This document shows, piece after piece, positions 39,616 through 52,336 of a stretch of DNA of 64,000 bases. A program made the position numbers and the translations under genes. Position 1 is the first letter of the stretch. Each line of letters starts with the position of its first letter. This stretch comes from Eopsaltria australis (Eukaryota > Chordata > Aves > Passeriformes > Petroicidae): the NCBI GenBank assembly GCA_034509425.1, contig JAVTVJ010000371.1, forward strand, positions 682,001 to 746,000. The letters are read 5' to 3'. The notes under the pieces are model-generated. The model saw only the letters and a list, made by a program, of their open reading frames with translations, made no database searches and was not told the origin of the DNA.

Positions 39616-41776
39616 TGCTATTTTTTCCTTCTGAGCAGCAAGTCATTTTCAGCAGTGAGAGCTGGAGGATTTCCTTAGCATAGGACTGTGAGGAGCGTCA
39701 CAGATCTAGACATGCTGAAAGTCTGATTGTGTTTGAAATGGTTTGGGTGCTTCTGATTTTGGACTGGACTCAACAACCCTACAAAGAGAATGTTTTGTAC
39801 CTTCTCCCTATAGGATTTGTTTTCATTACTAGGGGAGACAGGAGATGTTGGGATAATACTCACTAAAGGCAAGAGACTTGTTCCTCCACCATGTGAGTGA
39901 TACAGCATTAATCAAGTAGCTCAAGGTCAAGTGAACCCAGTCAGTGGGGTTGATAAGAAGTGGGGGTGCTGATGGTATGTGGGTTATTATTCAATGCTTC
40001 TTTGGATGAAAAAGAATTCAAAAGAAGAAAAATTCTAGTTCCACTTGGCCAATTTGATCTTAGAGAAAAGGGAAATCTCATTCACTTAGAAAGTCAATTA
40101 AGTGCTACCTTCCCCTGTTACCTTACTGGGAGCTTGAGCTGTTTTTGAAGGTAACAGCATGGGCCAGAAGTGGGCCTAGTAGAAGCATGATGGATGTTGA
40201 GAAAGTGTCCTCAGAGCAGCTCCTGCAAAACACCTACACCTATTTCCCTTAAAAGAGACTATTAATATGGGTTTTCTGAGAGGAGGGACCAGACTGAAAT
40301 ATGATATTACAATTTACAGACTTGTTACTGTGCTGTTAGGTTCCCATTATTTATGAGTTGTGCCTGCCAGTCCTCTGCAAGGGATCACTGTATGAGAACC
40401 TTGCACATGCCCCAGACACGGACATGAACACGCTCGGGAGCTGTCCTCTCCTTGCTAATCAGCATACACTGAGCTTATGGTCCTGCATTCCTTGTGGATT
40501 CGGCTTCCCAGACCTCAGTGAAATGGGCAAGAGAAGTTAAATTTTGGTTCTCTGATTTGTGATTTCATATAATACAAGAGTAAGGGTGCTTCAATGAACA
40601 GCAACAAAATAAACTTGAAAAGGAATAATTTCAACAATGTGGTAATTAACCTGAGGAACTCACTTCCACAGGACAGCACAGAGGCCACCTAAGAATTAAT
40701 AAGCTAGATCTTTGAAGGACAATGAGAAATATCTGACACAATATATAATTTTTTATTTGGGATAAAAAGGTAAAGGCATAAATTATTATGTCTTTAGGTT
40801 ATAGGCAAATACATATTTTATTTCTATTTAGATGTATTTTATATGTAGAAATAGCTAACGAGGATTATATATAATAAATCTTCTCCCTTAGGCTTACTGC
40901 TTTGTAATAATCCAACATAGGTCTTTCATCTTCATTTCAGTCATCTCTAACTGGCCACATGGCACAGATGCAGTTCTGGGTGAGATGGACCACACGGGTG
41001 ATCTGCTCTGGCCAGTCCAGCATTTTCAATTCATTTCACCAGCCTCAGCAGCAGTAAGAGAATGCACTTCTCATTCACTCTAAGGCTTTCTTTATTGCAC
41101 TTTTGCCTTGCAGAGAGGCCTTGACTTTTAAGCTTGAATTTATGTTCTATTTAATACCCTTTTCCATTACCAAAGCAATATAAAGAGAGCTTTAGGGAAA
41201 GTGAGAATCGAGCTCAAGGAATGCAGGATATTGCATGCTTCAACAAAAGATGTGTGCTACAGTCTGCATTTTCTCATCTGTATCATTTCATCAGGTGTTT
41301 TGAAGGAAGCCTTTCAAGCATACTGAGACAGATTCGCTCAAACATTGTCAGCAGCAGTTTCCAGATCATTGTGACTCCTGTTCTTTCTGTGAAGGCATAT
41401 TGTAGCAATATATGCAGCTTGAACATACCTGTAACATTCAGATATTACAGTTGTTTCCAAGTAGCAAGTAAGTATTTCAAAGATGGGAAGAAGAATTGCC
41501 AAAGAGAATCTAACATTTTAAAAGATAAAGGGGACTGTGTTTGAGCTTCTAAATTCAGAGTGACCTGATAAGCACTTTCAGCTACATTTGCAGTCATGCT
41601 GCAAGTTGCTCCACGTTTTACAAGATCAAGTTGGAAGTCCAACAAAACCAGTTTATATTACAGGCAGTCATTTGTGAACACCTTGGCCTAATTTCTTTGA
41701 CAAGTGTTTTAGAATTTAATCTCGTATGCCTTAGCTTTACTTTAAGAACTATGTTTATTTTTTTTAAATTGGCACC

Positions 41777-41804
41777 ATTCATCCATTCATTCATTCATTC
41801 ATTC
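41777..41804. repeat. (ATTC)7 microsatellite
   Basis: Seven tetranucleotide units, one changed to ATCC, inside the 3'UTR. Confidence 0.92.
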
Positions 41805-43875
41805 ACAACTTATCTTTAGTTCAAATTTATTAGACTTTATAAAAATTTGCTTTTCAAAGATAATGCTTTGATTTAGGGAAGGATGGAAACTGAAGGATTA
41901 AAATTTGGATAGTATTTGGATTTTGGTGGATGTAAACCATGATTCTTATTTCCTGTTTACTGGCATATCTCTCCTGGTATCAGAAGTATATTCCAGAATA
42001 TGCTACATCTTGACTACAGTTTTACACCAGGTTTAAAAAGGCAAATTAAACAGCTTTTCCCCAGACCTCAAATGACAAATGAGCAGCTACATATTTGTAA
42101 GCTGGGTAAAATTCTTCACAAGTTCCTCATATGGGAGAATATTCTTTGATACTGAAGATCTCTGAAAAAACCCTCCTTTCCCTAAAAAACTTCAACCCTT
42201 TGTCTAGGTTCACCTTCCTCATTTTCTTCTTCACCCTTGTCTCCAGAACCTTTTTATTCTGTATAGATTTAGTGTGTCTAAATGGCAGATATCAGTCCTC
42301 CCTCTCTCTGTCGCGGGCTTTGTCTTTTCATATCTTGATTTACATGCCAGCATTGCTTTTACCAGTGTGGTTATTAGAACAGTATTTGCTAACTAACTCG
42401 TGCTCCTTCTCCAGCCCTTTGAACTACCCAAACAAGCTGGTAACAAAGAAAGATGTTACCATATAACACACTCATTTGCTCTGGCACTCACCTCAAAGTC
42501 TCTATGCCGCTTATTGCAGCCAAGAATCTGAGCTTCAGCATTTAGGATCTGCTGAACAATACTTGCAGGGTACAGAAAGATTCTGAGACTGAACCACCTG
42601 TCAGCTTTTTTCCCCAAATAAATTGTAATGGAACAGGCATAGAACATATGGATGAAGTTACCTGTATTGAATCACAGACATCTGATAGAGAAGCCGCAGG
42701 TGTAAAGAACATGCAAAATTGTATATGGAGATCTACCAAGTCAATACTCAGAAAGTTGTCCAGCATAAAAGAATGTCTCATGTGAAATGCTCAGTGTTCA
42801 CAAGCAAAAAGTTTTGTAAACTTAAGAAAGCTTAATTTAAATATAGACACAAGTAAAAGCTAAACTAGCAATTTTTCTTTTTTTTCTTTTTGCATATTTT
42901 TGTTAGGTGCTTCTTCTCTGCCTAAAATGTGAAGTCCAGAGTGCAGTTGGTGTAAGTCCTCAAATGGATTTCAAGCAAGACAAAGATAGTGTCAGACACT
43001 GATCCAACTGAACTAAGGACCCATGTACTTTGGGAGTTGGCTTTGGGGGAAAAATTCTTAAACAGATACACAGAAGACAACTAGGGAGAACACCAGTCCA
43101 AACACAATAAAACAAAATACAAAACACCAACATATATATGCAGATCAGGAATCAATCTTTCACACTGATCCTACATTCCTTGCATAGCTTTGTCTATGCA
43201 GAGAATGCGGGATGTGGCCCTTCAGTCAGACTTTTTGCAAATGAAGGGAAGATTATTTGCAATGGTAACGTTTTAAGTTGTTTTGGCATCAGCACAAATT
43301 ATCGGGGGCAGGATCAGATTCCCACACAAATATGGAAGCTCTCTAGCGAGCAAGGCAGGGATGAGAGAACAATACAGCAGATTAATTCTTGTCCAGTGAC
43401 CAAAAAGAAGGGAAATCCTAGTTATTACACACTTCCAAAACTTTCATTACTTTTTCAAAGAAGAAAGACTACAGTTTATATCATCCCCAAAACCAAGGGA
43501 ACATTGCTAGAAAAATCTCTTTCTCAAAAGGAAACGTCCTTCAGCAGAAATAAATTCTGAGATGGAACCAAAAAAGAAACAACAGAAGCTTGGTAAGAGC
43601 CAAAAAGAGAACCATGTAATCCAAAAAAATAAAGTAGCAGTTCAAATGATACTGCAGGATGCACAAACACTAGTAGATAATCTCACAGATGACTTCACAG
43701 AGCCCCTCATCGACCCAGGTAATTCTTGATTCCATTAGAAAACAGAGAGAATAATACTAGAAAAGAAAATTAAGAAAACATCCTTCCTCTTTTTTAAAAT
43801 AAAAATCAAGATCATCTCCCCTCCCCCCCTCTATCTGGAAGCAGGTTAGCTAACCTTAACAGTCTCAATTTAAAA

Positions 43876-43912
43876 TAAAATATATATTTTTATATATATT
43901 CATATATATAAT
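43876..43912. repeat. AT-rich (TA)n stretch
   Basis: Alternating TA runs broken by short T and A tracts, inside the 3'UTR about 1.3 kb after the stop codon. Confidence 0.8.
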
Positions 43913-44837
43913 AAAAGAGAAGATATTAGTGGCAGTGTATGCAAAACAAAAAAGAAAACAAAGAAAAATTACTTTTAACAATCTCACTTTTTTTGTTTTT
44001 TTACACAAATACTGTTGTAAATATATTAAAAAAATCAGCATTCTATCTGGTAAACGTCACTTTTGCCCCTCTATAAAATTTTGAATTAAAAAAGTCCCAA
44101 CAACTCTTTTTTTTGTAATTATTATTCCCCTCCCCTCCCACCCTCTATTCCTCTTTCTTCCACAAGAATAAATCCTGATGCAACTTTTTTTTTTTTGCAA
44201 AGGTTGTGGGAACTAACCCTTCTCTTGTACCTAGATCCATAGGTTGCAACCTCTGATATCTTTGATTTTCCTCTGTGTTTCTCTTTGCCTTCTGTGAAAG
44301 TCCCTCTTGATTGTGCTGAGGCCCTGTGCTCAGCGAAGACACTGAATAAATTACAAAAAAGCCACCGTTGCTCGTTGTCTGAATCTTCTTGGTTTCTGCT
44401 ATAAGGTGGTGGTGGTGGTACGAGAAAAGCAGCGGGGAGGGTGCGCCAGACAGCGTGGGATGGAGCAGAATCCAGGTGAGGAACCTCTGATTCTTTCTCC
44501 TCACTCTGCAGGGACTCCACACTATCCAAGCCACACTGCCTCGCATTCCCCTCAGCCCTTTTGTGTGTTTGTGGATGCGTGTGTGTGTGAGAAAGCAGAC
44601 ATGTGGTGGAAACCAGCAGGGCCTTGTTTCCTCTGGTTGCAGCTCAACCAGAAGCAAAATATTCCACAGTTCTAACTGGATACTGTGAAGTCCAAAAGCG
44701 GTCAGCAATGTGAATCATGTCCATTGAAACACTGCAAGCGGTGTACTTATAACGACAGTAGGCCTTGTAGATTTGTAATATATTTTGTTTTGTTTCTTTT
44801 TTTGTAGTGCTCTTCACAAGTGAGAAAAAAGATTTTT

Positions 44838-44843
44838 TTTATT
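44838..44843 (-). terminator. Candidate proximal poly(A) signal for a short-UTR isoform
   Basis: This AATAAA on the minus strand lies about 390 bases after the stop codon, in a very U/A-rich stretch. It could terminate a short-UTR mRNA. AATAAA is frequent by chance in such DNA, so this is only a candidate. Confidence 0.2.
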
Positions 44844-45204
44844 ATTTTTCTGTCTGTTTTTTTTTAATTTTTTTTGTGGTTTTTTTTGTTGTTTGCTTTT
44901 TGTAGTAAAGAAGGGTTGTATTTAGAGGCCAGTAGCTAGAGATCCAACCAGTGGAGCTCATGAAGCACTACCTGGCCTTAAGGCCACCATCCGAGGGAGG
45001 CTGGGAAAATTATTATTCACCCAGCCTCCGGAAATGTAATGTACCAGCAGGCAAAAAACAGTTCTTCATGTAGTACAAAAAACAACAAAACGAAATGAAC
45101 CCAAAAAAAGGAGGAAAATAAAGGTAAAAATGAAACAAAAATAATTTCTTAAATTCTAGTGCCATAGCTTTTTTTGTTGTTTCTATTTTTGTTGTTCATA
45201 ACAA

Positions 45205-45221
45205 AGAGAGAGAGAGAGAGA
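45205..45221. repeat. (AG)8 dinucleotide run just after the stop codon
   Basis: In the mRNA this is a (CU)8 tract starting about 7 bases after TAA. CU-rich tracts are typical binding sites of polypyrimidine-tract-binding proteins. Confidence 0.9.
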
Positions 45222-45227
45222 TTCTAC

Positions 45228-45653
<426 letters not shown>

Positions 45654-47784
45654 TTACCAATGAGAGACAGAGAGACAGGAACAGACAAAAAAAAAATCAT
45701 AAAGTTAAACCAGTTCGGCAAAACTCTTTGCAATAAACTAATGGACAGGTGCTTTGGCTAACAAAGAGTAAGTCTGTTCATCAATGTGTTTTGACACACA
45801 ACATTTTTTGCAACCAGAGGTTTCAAAATGTTTTACAGAGGAGGCTGTAGGAATTCCCTATCCACAAACAGTAAAAAGGAGCTCCGGTGATTTCTTCAAG
45901 TTCATGTAGAAGGCACTGACAAAGACAGGACTAGAGTTAAAAGGTCCTGGCATCTACACCCAGTTTCAAAGGCAAAGCCTCTCCTGTCTGTGCTCCTGAT
46001 GCTCATTTCTAGACAGGAAGGTCTCAGCCATGCTATTTTACCTTTCAGTGCCTCCAATTCCTTACTAGTGCAATAAAAACAGGGACAAATCAGTGATTAC
46101 CAGACAGCTGACCAGGGCCAGACTCATTTCTGTCAAATTGCTTTCAGTTTCTCAGGAGAGGAGTGATAGAGATTGTCAGAAAAATCCAACACTTTGTGAG
46201 AGGTTTTACATTTGTTGCTCCCTTTTCTGGTCAACTGTCATAGCTGAAGCACGTACAGAGTACCAGAAAAGGGAACCTCAGGACACAGAATTGTCTAGGC
46301 CAGCCAGAACCATGCAAAGGGCAACCTAACAGATAAACTTCCAGTGCAAGACACAGGAAACTTGAATGATTTGACTGCCAGTTAAATAAAACACCTTATG
46401 AGGTAAACTAGACATATGAAGTACTTATGCAGTCTTCCACCTTGCCTTGTGTGCCCAGGACCGCTGTAAAACTTATTGTGGAAACTCACATAATTGAACT
46501 CTGATCATGTTCAGACAAACCAGTGACTACAAGGATGAACTGGGAAAAATACTTATCTGAGCACAAATGACTGTTTTTTTCAGACTACCCTTAAATCCCC
46601 CTCATGATCAGAGTTCTGAAAGATACGGCATGGTCTCATATTTCATGGTGTCAAGCAACATTTTCATGATATGCTGCTGCACTGGTAATGTAGACAACAA
46701 CCAATACCCTGAATGCCCCATCAAAAGCTACTTTTTAATTTGCTTTCTGAATCACTTGCGGTACATTTCATGTGTGGAATTTATCATCCCCAAAGCTGTT
46801 AGGGATAGAGATCGTACCATAGCTCTGTAAGAATCAAAATGATCCTCTGTTTCACTGATTGAGAAAATTATTTTCCTGTGGTTATTCTGCAATTTCCCCT
46901 CTTTTTTTTTCTCTCCAGGGACATCCTGCTTCCTTCTTTTTACAGTCTGTTTGGCACTGTTTTAAATCCTGAAGAGTCAATCTTCAGGGACCAAGACATG
47001 CCTGTGGTAATATATAATTCACTCATTGTATAGTGAGATTACCATATGCTACTTACACTCAATTTTAAGAGGAGATAATTAAAATGGATTTGATGTGAAA
47101 GACCTACTTTTTTATCTCCCCAAGTCTCTGTTTCTTTTTATTTCATGGTTTGCATTGGTGACATTCATGAATGAAATCCACTTGCTGCTCTTCCTTGCAC
47201 TCATGAGGATTTTGTCCCTACTTGGTGAAAGACACTTGCTCAAAACACTAAGTCCTTACTTTCCTGATGGCTTTGCCACACACAGTGCTGTGTTGTGTGT
47301 AGACAGGCCAATATGCTTGACACGTGATGTGGAAAATGATAGTGTGTCAGTTAGAGTAATAGCTGATTAACTTACAGGAGACTGATTGTATTTACAGAGC
47401 TCATTCTTGCCTTAGGCAATATATGTCCCAGAGTTTGTAATAAGGTGGTCTCCTCCACTCTAGACCCTGTTAAGATTGTGCTGTAAAAACACCTTAATTT
47501 TTGCCTGTTTATGTTTCTAAGATACACTGGGTTGTGGCTTTTTAATCTCAGCTTCAAAGCCTTCCTGGGATTTCTCCTCTCCAAAGAATCGCAAAACTTT
47601 AGTTTTTCTTTTTTGTATGCAAATTTTTGTGCTTCCTAAGTGAGCACTGTAGATTCTTTATTCCCATGATTCTTCATTTTCAAGTCAGAGAAAACTTTGC
47701 TCAGTGAATTAAATGTGCATGTTCTTCCTTTTGCTTCTTTATTTTGTATTTGGCTGGTCTTAGACAGCAATATGGGATGGTTAG

Positions 47785-47830
47785 AATAATAGAATCATAG
47801 CATGTCCTGAGTTGGAAGGGGAAGAAGCAA
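47785..47830 (-). mobile_element. Very short CR1 3' end
   Basis: AATAGAATCATAGCATG followed by TCCTGAGTTGGAAGGGG is the reverse complement of a CR1 terminus. It lies just left of the longer intronic CR1 in the same orientation. The following 110 bases are not clearly CR1. Confidence 0.6.
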
Positions 47831-47940
47831 TGTCAGTGCCTGGCCATGGTCCCCTTTTCCAGCCCCTGTGTTCCTGGAGATGTAGGCTCTGTGGCTCTTT
47901 GAACCCTTACCATAAATAATGCTTGGTGCTGACACTGAGG

Positions 47941-48400
47941 TCATGGAATCATAGAATCCTGAGCTGCAAGAGACTCCCAAGGACCATCAAAGTCCATCTC
48001 CTGGCCCTGCACAGCACCACTCCCAAGAATCACACCATGAGCCTGAGACTATTGTCCAAGAGCTTCTCAAACTCTGCCAGGTTTGGTACTGTGACCACTT
48101 CCGTGGGTAACCTGTTCCTGTTGGGTGTTCCAGCACCCAACAACCCCACTCAAAGGGTGAAGAACATTTTCCTAATACCTAACCCTAAATCTACCCTGAG
48201 ACAGGTTCACACCATTCTCTCATGTGCTATCAACTGGTCACCAGAGAGCTCAGCTCCTGCCCCCGCAATTTCCCTCATGAGGAAGCTGTAGGCCACAATA
48301 AGGTCCCCCCTCAATCTTCTCTAGGCTGAACAAGCCAAGTGACCTCAGCCACTCCTCATAAACACTTCCCCTCATCCCATCACCATAGATAGCCCAGATA
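47941..48400 (-). mobile_element. CR1 LINE 3' fragment in the ZBTB20 intron
   Basis: It starts TCATGGAATCATAGAATCCT and contains the CR1 blocks GTTCCAGCACCCAACAACCC, CATTTTCCTAATACCTAACC, CTTCTCTAGGCTGAACAAGC and CAGCCACTCCTCATAAACAC. It is a 5'-truncated copy of a different subfamily from the 37-kb and 39-kb copies. It sits between the last two ZBTB20 coding exons, in the same orientation as the gene. Confidence 0.9.
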
Positions 48401-50728
48401 AGAAAGGTGGGGAGGCAGCAGTGTTGGTGTCCTGACACGATCCCCTTGGCATGTTTTTTGCAGCCTTTAATCCAGTATTAATCACAGTGTGATATGTAGG
48501 AAAAGGCAATGGTGCCTTATAAAGTGCAGATACTGCATACATCCTAGCACTGTATTTCCACAATACTGTGGGCTATATTAAAGTGAGTCTAAAGTGAACT
48601 TGGAAAAATAGTAATCTCTAATATAATTTGCTCCCATGTGAAAGAAGAAAAGGAGGTCTGTTTCTGTTGCATGGAAAGCTACCTTAGACTGTAGTAAGCA
48701 TAAAAACATACAGAGAGTTGGCGGTCTTTAAGTTATTGAATTCTGGTTTATGATTAGACTTCCATGACTTCTCTTTTGAGCCCTCCAAACAGAAAGATTA
48801 ATTCAAACATCTGCGTCTCCCAAATGTGTCAATTTTTCTGTGGATCTTTTCCAGAGCCACTTTGCCTGGCTTCTTTTAACAGGGCTAAGGAAAAGTTACC
48901 CTGACAGTGGGAACAGTGGTCTCCCCTCTATTTTTGTAATGATCCTGTCCAGCACTAGACAACGTAGCAGACAGACTTTCTGTGAGGCTGCAGACATAAA
49001 GATTATTTTCAGGAGGGTTTTCTGAAGCTTAGCTCTCTGTTGGTTAATGTGAAATTATTCTTCCAGGAGCCAGTTAGATCCTAAATGAATTTCAAAATAA
49101 TTTATCTACCCAAATCTTTCCTTGCCACACAGTTCATTTTTTAGGGCATTCTCAGAGCCATTGGAGCTATTGGAGATGTCTCTCAATTTCCTTGGTTGGT
49201 ATTACTTGTAGTAGCTATGAATATTTTAAATCAGGTCTTCCAGTACTGTTCTTTATTGGACTCCAAACACCAAGTGCAGTGGTGTGGGAAATAAAGTACC
49301 TAACCTCAGTGAAGTTATATGTAAAAAAACCTTTTTACTTTTTAAGCAGATATATTTGACTGTGTTCTGAAGGGGATATTTTTCTGAATACCAACATTAT
49401 CTATGTAGCATTTTAGCTACTCATCCAAAACAGAAAGATGGAGAATGCAAACAGACACAAAGGTAATCTTGGGATTCAGGACTCTTGATCCTTGCAATTA
49501 CACATTTTGTACCAGTTCTGAGAAGTTGATGTTTTTGTATATGTACATGTCTGCCTTAGACGTCTAGAGTTTTTCATTTAAGGGATAAATACAGGTAAAT
49601 TGAAGTTAAAAGTTTACATATGCACGTGGAATTGAAATCTATTGCATAAAACAGAGAGCCACAACCTACATTCCTCCCATACTTTGGGCAATTTTTCCAG
49701 GTTCTCCTCCATGTATCACAAACCCAACATTTATTTTAAGATCTGATGTTAACAAAGCCACTGCTTGGTGAAAGAAATATTTACTCTTTCTCTAAACTAG
49801 AACTTCTCTCCAACAGCAGAAAGAGCCAAGGGCTAAAGCAAGCAAAACCTAGTCCTGAACCCATGATGTCTCCTCCATGTAAAATACATACATACCCTTG
49901 TGCTTTGAAGTCTCGTAACTTGGCGAAGCGAGAAAAGGCAGTTTTGTCTCAGTGGCAAATACAGTTACCTATGTTATCTCAGACCATAAACCATGTACTA
50001 AAGCAGCTGCAGTTTTAAACAGAAAGGTGCTGAAGTTGTGTTCCATTGTGTTCCATATATATTCTTTATATACTTTCTCATTGAACTTTGTGTTTCTGAA
50101 CTCACAGCTAGTGATACCTCTGACTTAACAAGAGACAAGGGATTACAGCAACCAGCTTCAGTGAAGTACAGAAAGACTTTCTGACAAAACTCCAGATTTA
50201 CTTTCTTACAGTAGTATGTGAGATCTAGAAAACATGTGGCAGTGTGTGTAGCATCCAGGCCTGGACCTACTGCTGCAGCTCCATCAGTAATGAATTTGCC
50301 CTAACCTCACCACCACTTGAGCTTAATCCCCCATAGCTGCAAAACCTACAAGGGTTTCTTAATAGATACAGTTTTTCTTATGACCTATTAGTTTCCTCTC
50401 TTCCACTTAATGTTGCCTGGTCAGCTCGCAGGGTACAATGAATGCTCATCATTTCCTTGGATGGATGCAAGACACATTTTACTCCAAAGTAAAATGAGCT
50501 TGTTTCTGCACCATGCACAGTTAGGCCCCTTTTTGGGATCTGTATGTTTCTGCAGGGGCTCAACATCAGCACAGTAAGTCCAGGAAGTGTTCAGTGACAC
50601 CAGCTCCCTAGATAAGCCCTCCGTTGTGTTTGTACTGGGGGCTGGCAGGTTGGCAAACAGAATCTAAGTCCATGGTTGTGAAGGACTTTCTGAGGCTCCA
50701 CATGCAAGCCAAAGGAAAGTGCTCTTAC

Positions 50729-52336
50729 CTGTGTGTACAAACATGTGCTTGACGTAGTTCTGTTTGGCGGTGAAAGTCTTGTTACAGAGAGTGCACTCGT
50801 AAGGCTTTTTTTCGCCTTGCCCACCCGCTGTGCTGTGGCCCGCAGACGGGGCCAAGGGCTGTGGGGCTGGCAGCTGGGCAGTAAAGGTTGACAGGCCGGG
50901 CTGGGACACTGTCACAAACTGTGTCTGTTGGCCAGCTAAAGGCTGGGGCAGGCTGAAGAGAAAAGGCTTAGGGCCACTGCCAGCAGACTGTGTGGTGAAA
51001 AGGGCAGGCAGGTAGGTGTTGCCAGCTGTGCCAATGACCTGAGTGTTGCTGGTCAGAGTCAGTGGCATCCTCAGATTGCTGGTGAGGGTTTCTGTCTGGC
51101 GTAAGTAGAGCTGTGTGGTTGGCAATGGTTGGGCAACAGATGTGTTGACAGAAGGCTGCAAAGCCCCCTTTTCGGTGCTGTTATTGACTGTGAGCACTTT
51201 GCTGTCCATTTCAACGTCATTGCTTCTCTCTGGTGAGGAAGAGTTGGCATCTACATGTTGCTGCTGCTGCTGCGGCTGAGTGCCATCAGCAGGGACATCA
51301 TTTTGATCTGTTTGAGAAGGTTCTTGCTGCCCATCCCGGCCCAGACCAGCCATAAACTGCTGCTCCATGGAATCAGGCTCAGTGCCAATGGAGGAACTGA
51401 CACCCGAGTCAAAACTCTCCCCTTTGGGCTCACTCTCAGTGCCTTCTGCTTGGTCAGTGTCCTCAGTGCATTCCTCAGACTCATTACGCTCAAGGATCTG
51501 CACCCTCTGTTGGCCGTAGTAGTCATAGTCATCCTCCATCTCCTGTTTAATGTGGATGTTGCCCATCAGGGTTTGAATTCGGACAGGGCGGGGCTGCTTC
51601 CGGCAGTGTGTGGTCTCTGGAGTGGTGGAGAGGTACCGCTCCATCTGCTGAGACCGTTCATGGATTCGGGTAATCCAGCTGGGGTCTTCTATGTGATGGT
51701 CCCTGGGGAGTCCCAGGGCTGTCTCATGGTGGCTGACCACAGCTCCACTGTAAAAGGAGCGCTCCCCACTGCCATTTTGCATGGAACAGGCATAGAGGGC
51801 TGAATAGATCCTGTCCACACTGTGCTGTGAATGGCTCTGTAGGTAGCCAGACTCCGTGTCGGTGCTCTGCCCCGAGGTGCCTGATTCGGGTGTTCCCCTG
51901 GGTGTCTCTTGGCCAGAATCCTGAATGACCGGGTAGACCTCCCCCACATTTTGTGAGACAATCCTTGTGCACTCATCAATCACAGTCTTGATCTGCAGGA
52001 TGCTGGCGGCCGTGAGGATTTGGAGGGCCTCTGACTGTGAGACCCGCAGCACCCCGCTGTACATGAAGTCAATGAGCTTTTGCACAGACTGGACCGATAC
52101 CACTGAGGGAATCTCGATGTCGCTGTAGCCCAGCAGCAGCTTGTCTTGGAAGAAGGGGCTGCCAGCCGCCAGCACGCAGCGGTGGGCGCGCAGCATGCTC
52201 CCGTGGATGCGGACCGTCACGTCACAGAAGTGGCCACGGTTGCGCTGCTCGTTGAGGGTCTCGAGCACAGAATTGCTGAAGTTGTGAAGGTTGATGCTAT
52301 GAATGCGCTCTGTCATCCCCTTGCAACTGATGTTAC
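50729..52336 (-). CDS. ZBTB20: ZBTB20 exon: BTB/POZ domain, hinge and zinc finger 1
   Basis: This exon encodes most of ZBTB20, a nuclear BTB zinc-finger repressor known from mammals to silence alpha-fetoprotein in liver and to act in hippocampal and glial development. The acceptor AG is at 52338-52337, behind a T-rich tract on the minus strand. The donor GT follows 50729, so the exon ends after base 1 of a Gly codon. The short-isoform ATG is at 52316-52314 (protein starts [13 protein letters not shown]) with a purine at -3. The 20 bases before it read in frame as NISCKG, close to what I recall of the human long isoform, so the long form is probably also made from an upstream exon. From Met1, the BTB fold spans about residues 13-122 (Asp32, His45 and Ser53 are the usual conserved positions). 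An acidic Tyr/Glu/Ser-rich hinge follows, then zinc finger 1 (Cys508, Cys511, His524, His528). The hinge carries a five-Gln run at 349-353. The identification rests on near-identity to remembered human ZBTB20 over the BTB domain and fingers. Confidence 0.97.
51258..51272 (-). repeat. CAG/CAA run encoding five glutamines in the ZBTB20 hinge
   Basis: Four CAG codons and one CAA (Gln349-353), preceded by Gln347-Pro348, lie in the variable hinge just before the NSSSPERSN motif. From memory the human protein lacks this run at the same place. Confidence 0.9.

Larger units (their letters stand above)
18045..45227 (-). other. ZBTB20: Probable ZBTB20 3' untranslated region, about 27 kb
   Basis: From the stop codon leftwards to about 18.05 kb there is no convincing gene. 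The DNA is markedly AT-rich, with many U-rich and A-rich runs on the minus strand. Human ZBTB20 mRNAs are known to carry an exceptionally long 3'UTR (more than 20 kb, from memory), so the whole stretch is best read as one terminal exon. The left border is supported by minus-strand poly(A) signals at 18235-18240 and 18064-18069 and by a change to more GC-balanced DNA beyond about 18.0 kb. Two CR1 insertions (37.1-37.4 and 39.3-39.6 kb), simple repeats and a GC-rich hairpin at 31.8 kb lie inside. Shorter isoforms ending at internal AATAAA motifs are likely. The extent is inferred from family knowledge plus signals; no transcript evidence is visible. Confidence 0.65.

Noticed and set aside
44122..44708. 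Minus-strand frames of 135 and 187 codons just after the ZBTB20 stop
   Set aside because: They lie inside the 3'UTR and overlap each other in different frames. Their composition is low-complexity Lys/Glu/Ser, and no domain is visible.
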